Positions 27,430-36,919 of a stretch of DNA of 64,000 nt are shown here, in pieces. The translations under genes and the position numbers were made by a program. The stretch lies in assembly GCA_025359265.1 (NCBI GenBank), contig JANYHB010000023.1, forward strand, positions 81,249 through 145,248, given 5' to 3'. Below the pieces are notes generated by a model. That model saw nothing but the letters and a program-made list of their open reading frames with translations. It did not search any database and was not told the DNA's origin. Position 1 is the stretch's first letter. Each line of letters starts with the position of its first letter. The stretch comes from Hyphomicrobiales bacterium. Lineage in GTDB: Bacteria; Pseudomonadota; Alphaproteobacteria; Rhizobiales; Aestuariivirgaceae.

Positions 27430-28554
27430 TCAACTGTTGGTCTCGTTACGATCAAGGTTCATTCCCAGGCTGCCATCGATCCACGTGTCTTTCTCGCCTA
27501 CCATGGCGTGAACCGGCAACGCAGCGCTGGCGGTTTTAATGCCAGAGAACTTTTTAATCGCAGTGCCAATGGCCATGAATTCCACCAGGCCTGAACCCAA
27601 ATCCTGAATATAGGTTTTCACACCAACAACATCATCACAAGCCAATCCGTCGGCTTCCTGTTTGATCCGTTCCACAGCCATTTCGCGCGCGTCATGGATC
27701 AACGTGGTCAACTCATTCACCTCGCCCTTGGTGAAGGATTTGAAAGCTGCCAAAAAACCACCAACAAACCCCAGTGAATAAATCGATGTGGACATCACCA
27801 GTTTAACAGGAGCAAAGCCTAAACTGGTCATGGCCCAAAGTTCTTCACCTGTCAGGTCGCTGGTGTAAGGGCTGGCATCAGCATCGCGCGGCAGGCTTGC
27901 ATGACGTGCGGCAGTTCCCGTCATCAGCATTTCATGAATCCCCATCCATGGCATGATATGCGTCCTGATACCCACTACTGCATTGCAGCGATCCGTCTTG
28001 GCTTGTTGCACAAGCCGATCCAGCGCGTGGTGGCGGGTGTGGTTGAAGATGTTGGAATATTCGGCGATCTCACCACGTTGCAGGCTCTTTAACGCACCCA
28101 GAAAACCACCCCCGACACCCACTGAATAGGCGATATTGCCAAACGCATGGGATACAGGCTCGTAGCCCGCGTCCATGTGGCAAAAGAGTTCCTGGGCACT
28201 GCCAGCACTGGTGAAGAAGCCGCCGCCGCCTTGCGTGTGAACACCAGAACCGACGAAAAGAAATTCGGTGGAACCCTGGAAATTACGGAGTTCACTCGTA
28301 ACGCCCACAACACCATTGGCTTTGGCCCCTTTGGCTTCGTTGACCATGCGGTTATAGGCACTGCTGCGGCCGGCCGTGATGGCCTCTGTCACTTGCGGCA
28401 CTTCGCCACCTAAAAGGTTGCGCACCCCTGCCCCAAGGTTACCGAGAAAACCCATGGAGTTTACACTGTTGCCCACCACAAGCTCACCGGGGCTAAAGCC
28501 TTTCAGTGCCATGCAATAAATTTCATTGCCTGATAATCCTGTCACTTTGGCCAT
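27430..28554 (-). CDS. Triple YbjQ/DUF74-domain protein
   Basis: A 374-residue protein made of three YbjQ-like (PF01906, 'putative heavy-metal-binding') units, about residues 10-107, 118-225 and 245-345. Each carries a variant of the GNxVxSxGFLGxLxAGxRNLxGGE module (GNSVNSMGFLGNL, GNIAYSVGVGGGFLG, STSIYSLGFVGGFLA), then an Arg/Ala helix (RSSAYNRMVNEA, RHHALDRLVQQA, REMAVERIKQEA) and a VVGV/VVGI strand. Free-standing YbjQ proteins are about 105 residues and form pentamers, so a covalent trimer is unusual. No transmembrane or signal segment; function unknown. It ends four bases from hss, tail to tail. Confidence 0.8.
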   Translation of the reverse strand: MAKVTGLSGNEIYCMALKGFSPGELVVGNSVNSMGFLGNLGAGVRNLLGGEVPQVTEAITAGRSSAYNRMVNEAKGAKANGVVGVTSELRNFQGSTEFLFVGSGVHTQGGGGFFTSAGSAQELFCHMDAGYEPVSHAFGNIAYSVGVGGGFLGALKSLQRGEIAEYSNIFNHTRHHALDRLVQQAKTDRCNAVVGIRTHIMPWMGIHEMLMTGTAARHASLPRDADASPYTSDLTGEELWAMTSLGFAPVKLVMSTSIYSLGFVGGFLAAFKSFTKGEVNELTTLIHDAREMAVERIKQEADGLACDDVVGVKTYIQDLGSGLVEFMAIGTAIKKFSGIKTASAALPVHAMVGEKDTWIDGSLGMNLDRNETNS

Positions 28555-28602
28555 GTCGCTCTCCCTTTTGCCCAGGCTTTAGAAGGTATAGACTACGATG
28601 CT

Positions 28603-30393
28603 ATGACTCAGATTCGAAGCCTGATTTGTCTTTTCATCCTTTTCAGCGCCTTTGCGCCAACGGCATGGGCGGCTCCCCAAAATGGCATCGCGATGCACGG
28701 AGAGCCTGCTTTGGCAGAGGGCTTCGAGGCCCTGCCCTATGCCAATCCAGCTGCACCGAAGGGTGGGGTTTTGCGGCAGGCACTGGTGGGCACATTTGAT
28801 AGTCTTAATCCATTCATTGTGAGGGGAAATGCGGCCACGGGTGCGCGAACCTATGTGTTTGAGAGTTTGATGGGGCGGAATGGCGCAGAGCCATTTTCGC
28901 TTTATGGTTTGCTGGCCGAAAGCATTGATGTTTCCAATGATCACCAAACCTTCACTTTTAAAATCAGAACCGAGGCAGAATTTTCTGATGGTATGCCGGT
29001 CACCGCCGCAGACGTGAAATTCTCATTGGAAACGCTACGCGACCATGGGCGGCCCAATTACAAGAATAACTATTCCAAGATTTCAAAAATGGAGATTGTG
29101 GACGATCACACCATAACTTTTCATCAGGAAAAAGGTGATCAGGAACTTCCCTTGATTATCGCGTTGATGCCGATTTTGTCGAAAGGGGCGTGGCTGGGCA
29201 AGGATTTTGAAGCCTCGTCACTTGATTTCATCATTGGCTCAGGACCTTACATGTTTAGTGACGTTAAGCCGGGCGAGAGTGTGACATTCAAGAAGAATGC
29301 GAATTATTGGGGCAAAAACCTGGCTCTCAACAAAGGCGTGTGGAATTTTGAAACGCTGCGATTTGATTATTACAAAGACGGCAACTCAGCGTTTGAGGCA
29401 TTTAAAAAAGGTGATGCGGATTTCCGCCAAGAAAGTGACCCCGTTCTCTGGTCAACATCTTACGACTTTCCTGCCGCAAAAGATGGCAGTGTAAAGCTTG
29501 AAACCTATATTGCAAAATTGCCTGCGCCCACGTTTGGATTTGGGTTCAACACACGCCGTGCGATATTTTTGGATGTTCGCGTTCGTGAAGCTTTGAGCTA
29601 CGCCTTTGACTTCGAATGGGCCAATGCCAATCTCTTTGCTGGATTGGATAAGCGGATTTATGGCTATTATTCCGGTTCCATGATGACGTCTTTGGGCAGA
29701 AAGGCGGAAGTGGCGGAACTTGCGGTATTGGGTGATGCGGCGAAGCGCCTGCGACCTGAAATGTTGGACGGCACCTATAAGCTGCCAGTATCCGATGGTT
29801 CTGGACATGACCGGAAATTACTCAAGAAAACGGTTGACCTGTTGGCGGCGGCGGGATGGAAAGTTTCAGATTCAGGGTTGGTGAATGACAAAGGGCAGCC
29901 CTTGGCATTCACAATAACGATCCAAAATCTCGATCAAGAAAAGATCGCACTGCATTATCAGCGCACACTGCTGCTCATCGGGGTTAAGGTTGAAGTGAAG
30001 AGGGTGGACGACACAGCCTTCAAACAACTGCAAACCACTTATGACTATGACATGATCCCGATGACGATATACAATTCACTGTCGCCCGGCAACGAGCAAA
30101 CATTGTATTTCGGCTCCTATGGGCGCGAAGCTCAGGGTACGCGCAATTACACTGGCATTGCTGATCCAGCGATTGACCACGCCATTGAAGTGATGTTGCA
30201 AGCCAAAGACCAGGCGGAGTTTGAGGCCGCAGTGCGGGCCGAAGACAGGCTTTTGGTTTCAGGTTTTTATATGGTGCCGCTTTATGCGGTTGACCAGTGG
30301 GTTGGCCGCTGGTCGCGCATTGGTTCCAACCCGCCGGACAAGCAGCCTTTGGCCGGGTTTGAAACAACTACTTTGTGGTATGAGGGCAAATGA
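28603..30393 (+). CDS. Extracellular solute-binding protein family 5 (YejA-like)
   Basis: Periplasmic peptide-binding component of an ABC importer. The 596-residue precursor has a signal peptide ending TAWA (about residue 23), then the YejA-type opening IAMHGEPALAEGFEALPYANPAAPKGG and SBP_bac_5 features SDGMPVTAADVKFSLE and IIGSGPYMF. No lipobox cysteine. No permease or ATPase genes adjoin it, so its partner transporter must be encoded elsewhere. It overlaps the DsbA-like gene by four bases (ATGA) and is divergent from the YbjQ gene with a 48-base gap. Confidence 0.9.
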   Translation: MTQIRSLICLFILFSAFAPTAWAAPQNGIAMHGEPALAEGFEALPYANPAAPKGGVLRQALVGTFDSLNPFIVRGNAATGARTYVFESLMGRNGAEPFSLYGLLAESIDVSNDHQTFTFKIRTEAEFSDGMPVTAADVKFSLETLRDHGRPNYKNNYSKISKMEIVDDHTITFHQEKGDQELPLIIALMPILSKGAWLGKDFEASSLDFIIGSGPYMFSDVKPGESVTFKKNANYWGKNLALNKGVWNFETLRFDYYKDGNSAFEAFKKGDADFRQESDPVLWSTSYDFPAAKDGSVKLETYIAKLPAPTFGFGFNTRRAIFLDVRVREALSYAFDFEWANANLFAGLDKRIYGYYSGSMMTSLGRKAEVAELAVLGDAAKRLRPEMLDGTYKLPVSDGSGHDRKLLKKTVDLLAAAGWKVSDSGLVNDKGQPLAFTITIQNLDQEKIALHYQRTLLLIGVKVEVKRVDDTAFKQLQTTYDYDMIPMTIYNSLSPGNEQTLYFGSYGREAQGTRNYTGIADPAIDHAIEVMLQAKDQAEFEAAVRAEDRLLVSGFYMVPLYAVDQWVGRWSRIGSNPPDKQPLAGFETTTLWYEGK

Positions 30394-31016
30394 AGATTGA
30401 AGTGGTTTCGGATGTTATTTGCCCGTGGTGCTTTCTTGGAAAGCGACGCTTGGACAAGGCGTTGGCTCTCGTGCCTGAGGTTTCGGCTGAAGTCATTTGG
30501 CGGCCGTTTTTTCTCGATCCAACAATCCCGGCTGAAGGGTTGAGCCGTGAGAAATATCTCAGAGACAAATTTGGCAATCGTGATCTGCAGGCGATGCACG
30601 CGCCGCTTGAAATAGCCGGCGCCAAAGATGGCGTGCCCTACCACTTCGAAAAGATCACGCGGACGCCCAATACTTTGGACGCACACCGCCTGATCCGCTG
30701 GGCTAAACAGGCTGGCCAGCAAGAAGCCGTGGTTGAGGCATTGTTCGTGGCTTATTGGCGTGACGGCAAAGACGTGGGCAATCATAGCGTACTTGCCGAA
30801 GTTGCAACCACCGTTGGGATGGATGGCAAGGAGATTTCACTGTTGCTTTCGCAAGACACCGACAAACGCGCCGTGATGGAAGAAGTGCAGAAGTCCTATC
30901 AACTCGGGGTGCAGGGTGTTCCTACCTTTATCATCGACGAAAAATACGGTGTGTCCGGTGCGCAGGAGCCAGAGGCATTAGCCGCAACATTGCGCCAAGT
31001 ATCGGCGAAATCCTAG
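30390..31016 (+). CDS. FrnE-type DsbA family oxidoreductase
   Basis: Thioredoxin-fold protein related to FrnE/2-hydroxychromene-2-carboxylate isomerase. The 208-residue sequence starts directly with the fold, MKIEVVSDVICPWC, placing the CPWC redox pair at residues 11-14, and has the cis-proline loop GVQGVPTFII. No signal peptide, so it acts in the cytoplasm; thiol stress or isomerase roles are both possible. Its 3' end overlaps the convergent mfd gene by four bases. Confidence 0.9.
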   Translation: MKIEVVSDVICPWCFLGKRRLDKALALVPEVSAEVIWRPFFLDPTIPAEGLSREKYLRDKFGNRDLQAMHAPLEIAGAKDGVPYHFEKITRTPNTLDAHRLIRWAKQAGQQEAVVEALFVAYWRDGKDVGNHSVLAEVATTVGMDGKEISLLLSQDTDKRAVMEEVQKSYQLGVQGVPTFIIDEKYGVSGAQEPEALAATLRQVSAKS

Positions 31017-34000
31017 GCGGCCAGCTTCACCAAATTTTGCAACAACAGCCGTGTGCCCTTAAGGCGTTGTGCCGCATTTGACCATTCACGCAATAATACG
31101 AGGCTCATGTCGGTACGCAGTTTGGCCAGCGTGCCCTGCCCTGAAATCCATTGCACCAGGCCCGAGGGATTTGGGAATAAGCCCTTGCGGAACACGATTG
31201 TGGCCCCCTTGGGCCCGGCATCCACCTTTTCAACATTGGCATTGCGACACAGAAGCTTGATTGAAACGATATCCAGCAGGTGATCAACTTCCTCCGGCTT
31301 TTTGCCGAAGCGGTCATGCAGTTCGGCGGCAAAGGCATCGAGATCAGCCTGATCGCGGAAATCTGAGAGCCTGCGATAGAGACCCAATCGCGCTTGCAAA
31401 TCTTCAACATAGCTTTCGGGTATAAGCACTGAGGTGCCGATGTTGATCGTGGGCGACCATTGGCCTTCACCTTCGGCTTCAGCTCCGCCCTCCCGCATGG
31501 CGGCCACGGCTTCTTCCAGCATTTGTTGGTAAAGCTCAAAGCCGACCTCACGGATATTGCCATGTTGTTCTTCGCCCAACAAATTGCCGGCGCCACGAAT
31601 GTCCAAATCATGGCTGGCCAGGTTGAAACCCGCACCCAATGAATCGAGCGACTGCAACACTTTCAATCTGCGTTCCGCCGTTGCCGTCAGTTGCTTTCCA
31701 GAGGGCGTGGTGAACAGCGCATAAGCGCGTTGTTTAGAGCGGCCCACGCGCCCCCTCAATTGATAAAGCTGTGCCAGACCAAACATGTCAGCACGGTGAA
31801 TGACAAGTGTGTTGGCCGTTGAAATATCAAGCCCCGATTCGACGATGGTGGTGGAGAGCAACACATCGAAGGCGCGGTCATAAAAACCTGTCATAATGTC
31901 TTCAAGTTCAGTGGGTGCCATGCGGCCATGCGCGGTGCGGAATTTAACTTCGGGCACCATCTCACGCAGGAATTCGGCAATTTCGTCCAGATCAGCAATG
32001 CGCGGCACCACATAAAAACTCTGGCCGCCGCGGAAATGTTCGCGCAACAAATGTTCACGCACCACGATCGGATCAAACGGCGCAATGTAAGTGCGAACAG
32101 CCAAACGATCCAGCGGCGGCGTGGTGATCAGCGACATTTCCCGAATACCAGAGAGTGCCAGCTGCAATGTGCGCGGGATAGGTGTGGCTGAAAGTGTTAA
32201 CACATGCACATTGGTGCGCATTTGTTTCAGGCGCTCTTTATGCTTAACGCCGAAGTGCTGCTCTTCATCGATTATCATCAAGCCAAGATCACGGAACTTA
32301 ATGCTACTGGATAAAAGCGCGTGGGTGCCGATTATAATATCAACGCTGCCATCCGCGAGGCCGGTCTTGGCCAGTTCCATGGCTTTTCGCGGCACCAAAC
32401 GGGAGGCTTGGGCAATCCGCAAGGGCAATCCTTTAAAGCGTTCGGTAAAAGTTTTGAAATGCTGTCGGCACAACAGCGTTGTGGGCACAACCACTGCCAC
32501 TTGCTTGCCACTGTATGCCGCAACAAAGGCGGCCCTCAACGCCACTTCTGTTTTACCAAAGCCAACATCGCCGCAGATCAGGCGGTCCATCGGTTTGCCG
32601 GATTGCATGTCATCCAACACAGCCTCGATGGAGGTGAGTTGATCTTCGGTTTCTTCATAGGGGAAACGGGCGCAGAATTCGTCAAAGGCACCTTGGGCGG
32701 GGCTGAATACGTCGCCTGCCCGCAGTTCACGCGCCGCTGCGGTTTTGATGAGATCGCCGGCAATTTCGCGGATGCGTTGTTTGAGTTTCGATTTTTTGGC
32801 TTGCCATGCGCCGCCGCCCAACCTGTCCAGCTGAACGCCATCTCCTTCTGCGCCATAACGCGAAAGCAATTCGAGATTTTCAACAGGTAAAAAAAGCCGC
32901 GCATTTTCGGCATAGACCAACATCAAACAATCATGTGGCGCACCTTGCACTTCAATGGTGCGCAAGCCTTCGAAGCGACCAATGCCATGATCGACATGTA
33001 CCATCAAATCGCCGGGCGAGAGAGCTGAGAGTTCTGACAGAAAATCTGCCGCCTTCTTGGCTTTGCGGGCGCGGCGCACCAATCTGTCGCCCAGAATGTC
33101 TTGCTCTGAAATGATCGCAAGGCCGGGGGCTTCAAAGCCTTGTTCTAACGGAAAGGTGATGATGCCTGCAACGGTGGTTTCCAGTTTCGTTGCGTCTGCC
33201 CAAGTCTGCAATGTAACCAATGGTGCAAGTTCATGATCACGCAAAATGGTGCCAAGGCGTTCGGCTGAACCGTCTGACCAACAGGCGATCAGCGTTCGCA
33301 CACTGGCCTTTCGCAGATCTTCCGTGTGCTGACGAACGGCATCGTAAATCAGGCCCTGTCCGGCGCTGCGCTCAGCGGCAAAGCTTCGCCCCTGCTTGCC
33401 GTTACAAGCAATGGCGTTGGCGGAAGGACTGGAAAATGCTGATTGCTCGAATAAAGTTTGATCTGCCGTCAGTGTGGCCCATTCCCGTGCCGTCAAGTAT
33501 AACCGATCTGTGGGGAGTGGCTTGTAAGGTGCGGCACCGAAGCTTTGTTTGGCCAAGGCCTCGCGCCGTGCATCATAATATTCACTCACCTGCTCGTGGC
33601 GCGCCGTCATGCTGGCTTGCGCCTCGGTTCCTAAAAACCAGACGGCATTGGGCAGATAGTCAAACAGAGTTTCCAACCTCGGCGTAAATAAAGGCACCCA
33701 ATGCTCCATGCCTTGATAACGGCGACCACTGGTGATGCTTTCATAAAGCGGATCATTCAAATCCATCCCACCGAAAGCCTGGGCATAAGCCGTTCGGAAT
33801 TGCCCGATTGATGCGGTATTCAGGGCCACTTCGCTGGCCAGGTTCAGGCGCAGCTCTTTAATTTGGTCAGTGGAACGTTGTGACCTGGCATCAAAACTGC
33901 GGATGCTTTCCAGGGTCTCGCCGAAGAAATCGAGTCTCACGGGTTGGTCACTGCCGGGTGGAAAAAGATCAATCAAACCACCGCGTATGGCAAAATCTCC

Positions 34001-34489
34001 ACTGTCAACCACAGTGCCAACGCGTGAATAGCCGTTATCTGCCAGAAACAGCTGAAGTTCATCACCCTTAATTCGCATGCCGGGCTTGGCCACGTAAGTT
34101 GATTTTGCAATAACATCGCGCGGCAACACGCGCTGCAACACGGCGTTAACCGTGGTCAACAAAAGAAAGTGCTGATCAAGGCCCTTCTGCACCGTGGCAA
34201 GGGTGGCCAATCTTCGCGCCAGGATATCAGCAGACGGCGAAATGCGGTCATAAGGCAGGCAGTCCCACGCTGGAAACCTGATTAGTTTTAGATCTGGCGC
34301 AAAATAGGCGAGCTGTTCTTCCAACAAGGCCATGTGGGCATCGTCGCGGCAAATATGAACCAAACCGCGCTTACCAGCCTGGACAGCCATTTGAGTCAAC
34401 AATAACGCGGCTTGGCCTTCCACCAAATTCGAAAGCAAATGGTGGCCAGGAAGGTTTAGGTGTTGTTCAATGGTGGAAAGCAAGGTCAT
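31013..34489 (-). CDS. mfd: Transcription-repair coupling factor
   Basis: Large SF2 translocase that removes RNA polymerase stalled at lesions and recruits UvrA. The 1158-residue product has a UvrB-like N-terminal module, the RNAP-interacting CarD-like domain (DLMVHVDHGIGRFEGLRTIEV), helicase motifs GDVGFGKTEVAL (Walker A), DEEQHFGVKHKE (DEEQ box) and LSATPIPRTLQL, and the TRG-like region plus autoinhibitory D7. It overlaps sdhE upstream by four bases (ATGA) and the DsbA-like gene downstream by four. Confidence 0.97.
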   Translation of the reverse strand: MTLLSTIEQHLNLPGHHLLSNLVEGQAALLLTQMAVQAGKRGLVHICRDDAHMALLEEQLAYFAPDLKLIRFPAWDCLPYDRISPSADILARRLATLATVQKGLDQHFLLLTTVNAVLQRVLPRDVIAKSTYVAKPGMRIKGDELQLFLADNGYSRVGTVVDSGDFAIRGGLIDLFPPGSDQPVRLDFFGETLESIRSFDARSQRSTDQIKELRLNLASEVALNTASIGQFRTAYAQAFGGMDLNDPLYESITSGRRYQGMEHWVPLFTPRLETLFDYLPNAVWFLGTEAQASMTARHEQVSEYYDARREALAKQSFGAAPYKPLPTDRLYLTAREWATLTADQTLFEQSAFSSPSANAIACNGKQGRSFAAERSAGQGLIYDAVRQHTEDLRKASVRTLIACWSDGSAERLGTILRDHELAPLVTLQTWADATKLETTVAGIITFPLEQGFEAPGLAIISEQDILGDRLVRRARKAKKAADFLSELSALSPGDLMVHVDHGIGRFEGLRTIEVQGAPHDCLMLVYAENARLFLPVENLELLSRYGAEGDGVQLDRLGGGAWQAKKSKLKQRIREIAGDLIKTAAARELRAGDVFSPAQGAFDEFCARFPYEETEDQLTSIEAVLDDMQSGKPMDRLICGDVGFGKTEVALRAAFVAAYSGKQVAVVVPTTLLCRQHFKTFTERFKGLPLRIAQASRLVPRKAMELAKTGLADGSVDIIIGTHALLSSSIKFRDLGLMIIDEEQHFGVKHKERLKQMRTNVHVLTLSATPIPRTLQLALSGIREMSLITTPPLDRLAVRTYIAPFDPIVVREHLLREHFRGGQSFYVVPRIADLDEIAEFLREMVPEVKFRTAHGRMAPTELEDIMTGFYDRAFDVLLSTTIVESGLDISTANTLVIHRADMFGLAQLYQLRGRVGRSKQRAYALFTTPSGKQLTATAERRLKVLQSLDSLGAGFNLASHDLDIRGAGNLLGEEQHGNIREVGFELYQQMLEEAVAAMREGGAEAEGEGQWSPTINIGTSVLIPESYVEDLQARLGLYRRLSDFRDQADLDAFAAELHDRFGKKPEEVDHLLDIVSIKLLCRNANVEKVDAGPKGATIVFRKGLFPNPSGLVQWISGQGTLAKLRTDMSLVLLREWSNAAQRLKGTRLLLQNLVKLAA

Positions 34490-34755
34490 TCCTTCGTCCC
34501 GGGCTTATGGGCCAAAATTTGGCTCAACATTAGACTTGCCAAGTTTGGCGGAACTGTTTCTTGGTTGGTGAGCCAAGCCAATAAATCTTGATCTGGAATT
34601 TCGAGCAGAATCTCAAATTGGCCCAGTTCTGACGCGGACATGCGTTCCAAGTTCTGTGCAGCAAAGCCTCCGACCACCATATCCATTTCCTTGATGCCGC
34701 GATGAGTGGCGCGCCATAACAGGCGTTTGCGGATGGCTTCAAGACCAGTGGACAT
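34486..34755 (-). CDS. sdhE: FAD assembly factor SdhE (DUF339)
   Basis: Small protein promoting covalent flavinylation of SdhA. The start is the ATG at 34755 (MSTGLEAIRKRLLWRATHRGIKEMD, 89 aa); the 12 extra upstream codons are not conserved. The family's RGxxExD motif is present as HRGIKEMDMVVGGFA, where Gly and Glu bind the flavoprotein. It is coupled to mfd by an ATGA overlap and divergent from recG with 61 bases between starts. Confidence 0.92.
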   Translation of the reverse strand: MSTGLEAIRKRLLWRATHRGIKEMDMVVGGFAAQNLERMSASELGQFEILLEIPDQDLLAWLTNQETVPPNLASLMLSQILAHKPGTKE

Positions 34756-34816
34756 GTGCCGCCTCTTAAACGCGCCGCGCTTGCGCTGCAAGAAATAGAC
34801 ACGCTAAATTGCCCAA

Positions 34817-36919
34817 ATGCGGCCAGATGTTCTCAACCCCCTTTTTATAGAACTCACCAGGCTGAAAGGCATTGGCGAGAAGCTAGGAAAACTGTTGCAA
34901 AACCTGTTGCGCGGAGAAGCAGGGCCCGCACGCATGGTGGATGCGTTGTTGCATCTGCCCACAGGTGTGATTGATCGGCGCTTCCAATGCACAATCTCGC
35001 AACTTCCCATTCAAGGAGTTGCCACACTGGAGGTGACCATCGGTCGCCACAAAATGCCGCCGCGCGGCTCGCGCCTACCTTATCGGGTGGAGGCATTCGA
35101 TGACACGGGGCGAATGACCTTGGTGTTTTTTGCCGCCCACGCCGAGCACATGCAAAGGCATTATCCTGAAGGAGAAAAGCGCTTCATATCGGGCGAGATT
35201 AGTTGGTTCAACAATGAAGCCCAGATGAACCATCCGGATTATGTGTTGAATGGAGATGATTTTGCCAAGATGCCACAGATTGAGCCGGTTTACCCCCTCA
35301 CGGCCGGCATCAGCAATAAAGTGATGCGGCGTGTTGCCTCTGACGGGCTGGCGTGGCTGCCCCAATTGCCGGAATGGCAAGATCAGGCATGGTTAGCCAA
35401 GCAGGGCTGGCCAACATTTTCGGAAGCCCTTCACACGGCGCACCATCCCGCTGCGGCAGAGGTTGCATCTTTGCATGCGCCACTGCGACAACGCTTGGCA
35501 TTTGATGAGTTGCTGGCCAATCAACTGGCTTTGGTTCTGGTTCGCTCTCGGATGACAAAGGATAAAGGAAGAAGTATGGCTGGGGACGGCAGGCTTCGCG
35601 AAGCCATCATTGCCAATCTCCCCTATCAATTAACCAATGCACAGAGCACGGCGTTGGCCGAAATCCACACAGACATGCAATCTCCCGAACGGATGATGCG
35701 GTTGTTGCAAGGTGATGTTGGTTCTGGAAAAACCGTCGTGGCTTTATTGGCACTGGCCGCCTGTGTTGAATTTGGTGCACAGGGCGCATTGATGGCCCCA
35801 ACGGAAATTTTGGCACGGCAACATTGGGACGGCTTGTCAAAACTGGTCGCCCACACACCAATACGATTGGCACTGTTGACGGGGCGCGAGAAGGGAAAAG
35901 TACGCGAAGGCATTCTTGCCGCTTTGGCTTCAGGCGAGATTGATATTTTGATTGGAACCCATGCGCTTTTTCAAGAGGGTGTTGCCTTTCGCGATTTGGC
36001 ATTGGTTGTCATTGATGAGCAGCACCGTTTTGGTGTGCACCAACGTTTGGCATTGCAATCCAAAGCGAAGGGAGTGGCCGATCTTTTGGTGATGACGGCC
36101 ACGCCCATTCCGCGCACACTTGCCCTAACGGTATACGGCGATATGGATGTTTCAAAGTTGACTGAAAAGCCCGCCGGGCGATTGCCGATTGATACGCGGG
36201 TGATGCCCACAAGCCGCATGGCTGAAGTTGTCGCGGGCCTGGCACGTAACATTGCGGGAGGCACCCGGGCTTATTGGGTGTGTGCGTTGGTTGAGGAGAG
36301 CGAAAAAGTTGACTTGGCAGCGGCACAAGCACGCTTTGAGGATCTGTCGCAGCACTTTCCCGGCAAGGTTGGGCTGGTGCATGGTCGCATGAAGGGGGTG
36401 GAAAAAGATGTGGTGATGGCAAACTTCAAAGCTGGCGCGCTTTCGGTTTTGGTAGCGACAACCGTCATCGAAGTTGGCGTTGATGTGCCGGAAGCCAACA
36501 TCATGGTGATTGAAAATGCAGAGCGTTTTGGCCTTTCACAACTGCACCAACTGCGAGGACGCGTGGGTCGGGGCAACACAAAATCGTCTTGTATTTTGCT
36601 TTATCATGAACCGTTAGGCGAAACGGCCAGACAACGGCTTTCCATTATGCGCCAATGTGAAGACGGCTTTCGCATCGCCGAGGAAGACTTGCGATTGCGT
36701 GGGGCTGGCGAAATGTTGGGCACGGCACAATCTGGCATTCCATTATTCAAATTGGCGGATCTGGCTGTTCATGGAGACTTATTGCAAGCGGCCCGCGATG
36801 ATGCCGAACTTATTTTGGCGCGTGATGCGCAGCTGTCGTCAGCGCGCGGCCAGGCTCTGCGAAACCTGCTCTATTTGTTTGAGCGCGATATTGCCATCAG
36901 GCTTTTGACTTCCGGCTGA
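34817..36919 (+). CDS. recG: ATP-dependent DNA helicase RecG
   Basis: Branch-migrating helicase that regresses stalled forks and processes R- and D-loops. The 700-residue protein has the N-terminal wedge/OB region (LTRLKGIGEKLGKLLQ, RGSRLPYRVEAFDDTGRMTLVFF), helicase motifs GDVGSGKTVVAL (Walker A), DEQHRFGVHQR (DEQH) and TATPIPRTLAL, and the TRG motif region RLRGAGEMLGTAQSG. Its final 23 bases overlap the convergent DUF502 gene. Confidence 0.97.
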   Translation: MRPDVLNPLFIELTRLKGIGEKLGKLLQNLLRGEAGPARMVDALLHLPTGVIDRRFQCTISQLPIQGVATLEVTIGRHKMPPRGSRLPYRVEAFDDTGRMTLVFFAAHAEHMQRHYPEGEKRFISGEISWFNNEAQMNHPDYVLNGDDFAKMPQIEPVYPLTAGISNKVMRRVASDGLAWLPQLPEWQDQAWLAKQGWPTFSEALHTAHHPAAAEVASLHAPLRQRLAFDELLANQLALVLVRSRMTKDKGRSMAGDGRLREAIIANLPYQLTNAQSTALAEIHTDMQSPERMMRLLQGDVGSGKTVVALLALAACVEFGAQGALMAPTEILARQHWDGLSKLVAHTPIRLALLTGREKGKVREGILAALASGEIDILIGTHALFQEGVAFRDLALVVIDEQHRFGVHQRLALQSKAKGVADLLVMTATPIPRTLALTVYGDMDVSKLTEKPAGRLPIDTRVMPTSRMAEVVAGLARNIAGGTRAYWVCALVEESEKVDLAAAQARFEDLSQHFPGKVGLVHGRMKGVEKDVVMANFKAGALSVLVATTVIEVGVDVPEANIMVIENAERFGLSQLHQLRGRVGRGNTKSSCILLYHEPLGETARQRLSIMRQCEDGFRIAEEDLRLRGAGEMLGTAQSGIPLFKLADLAVHGDLLQAARDDAELILARDAQLSSARGQALRNLLYLFERDIAIRLLTSG

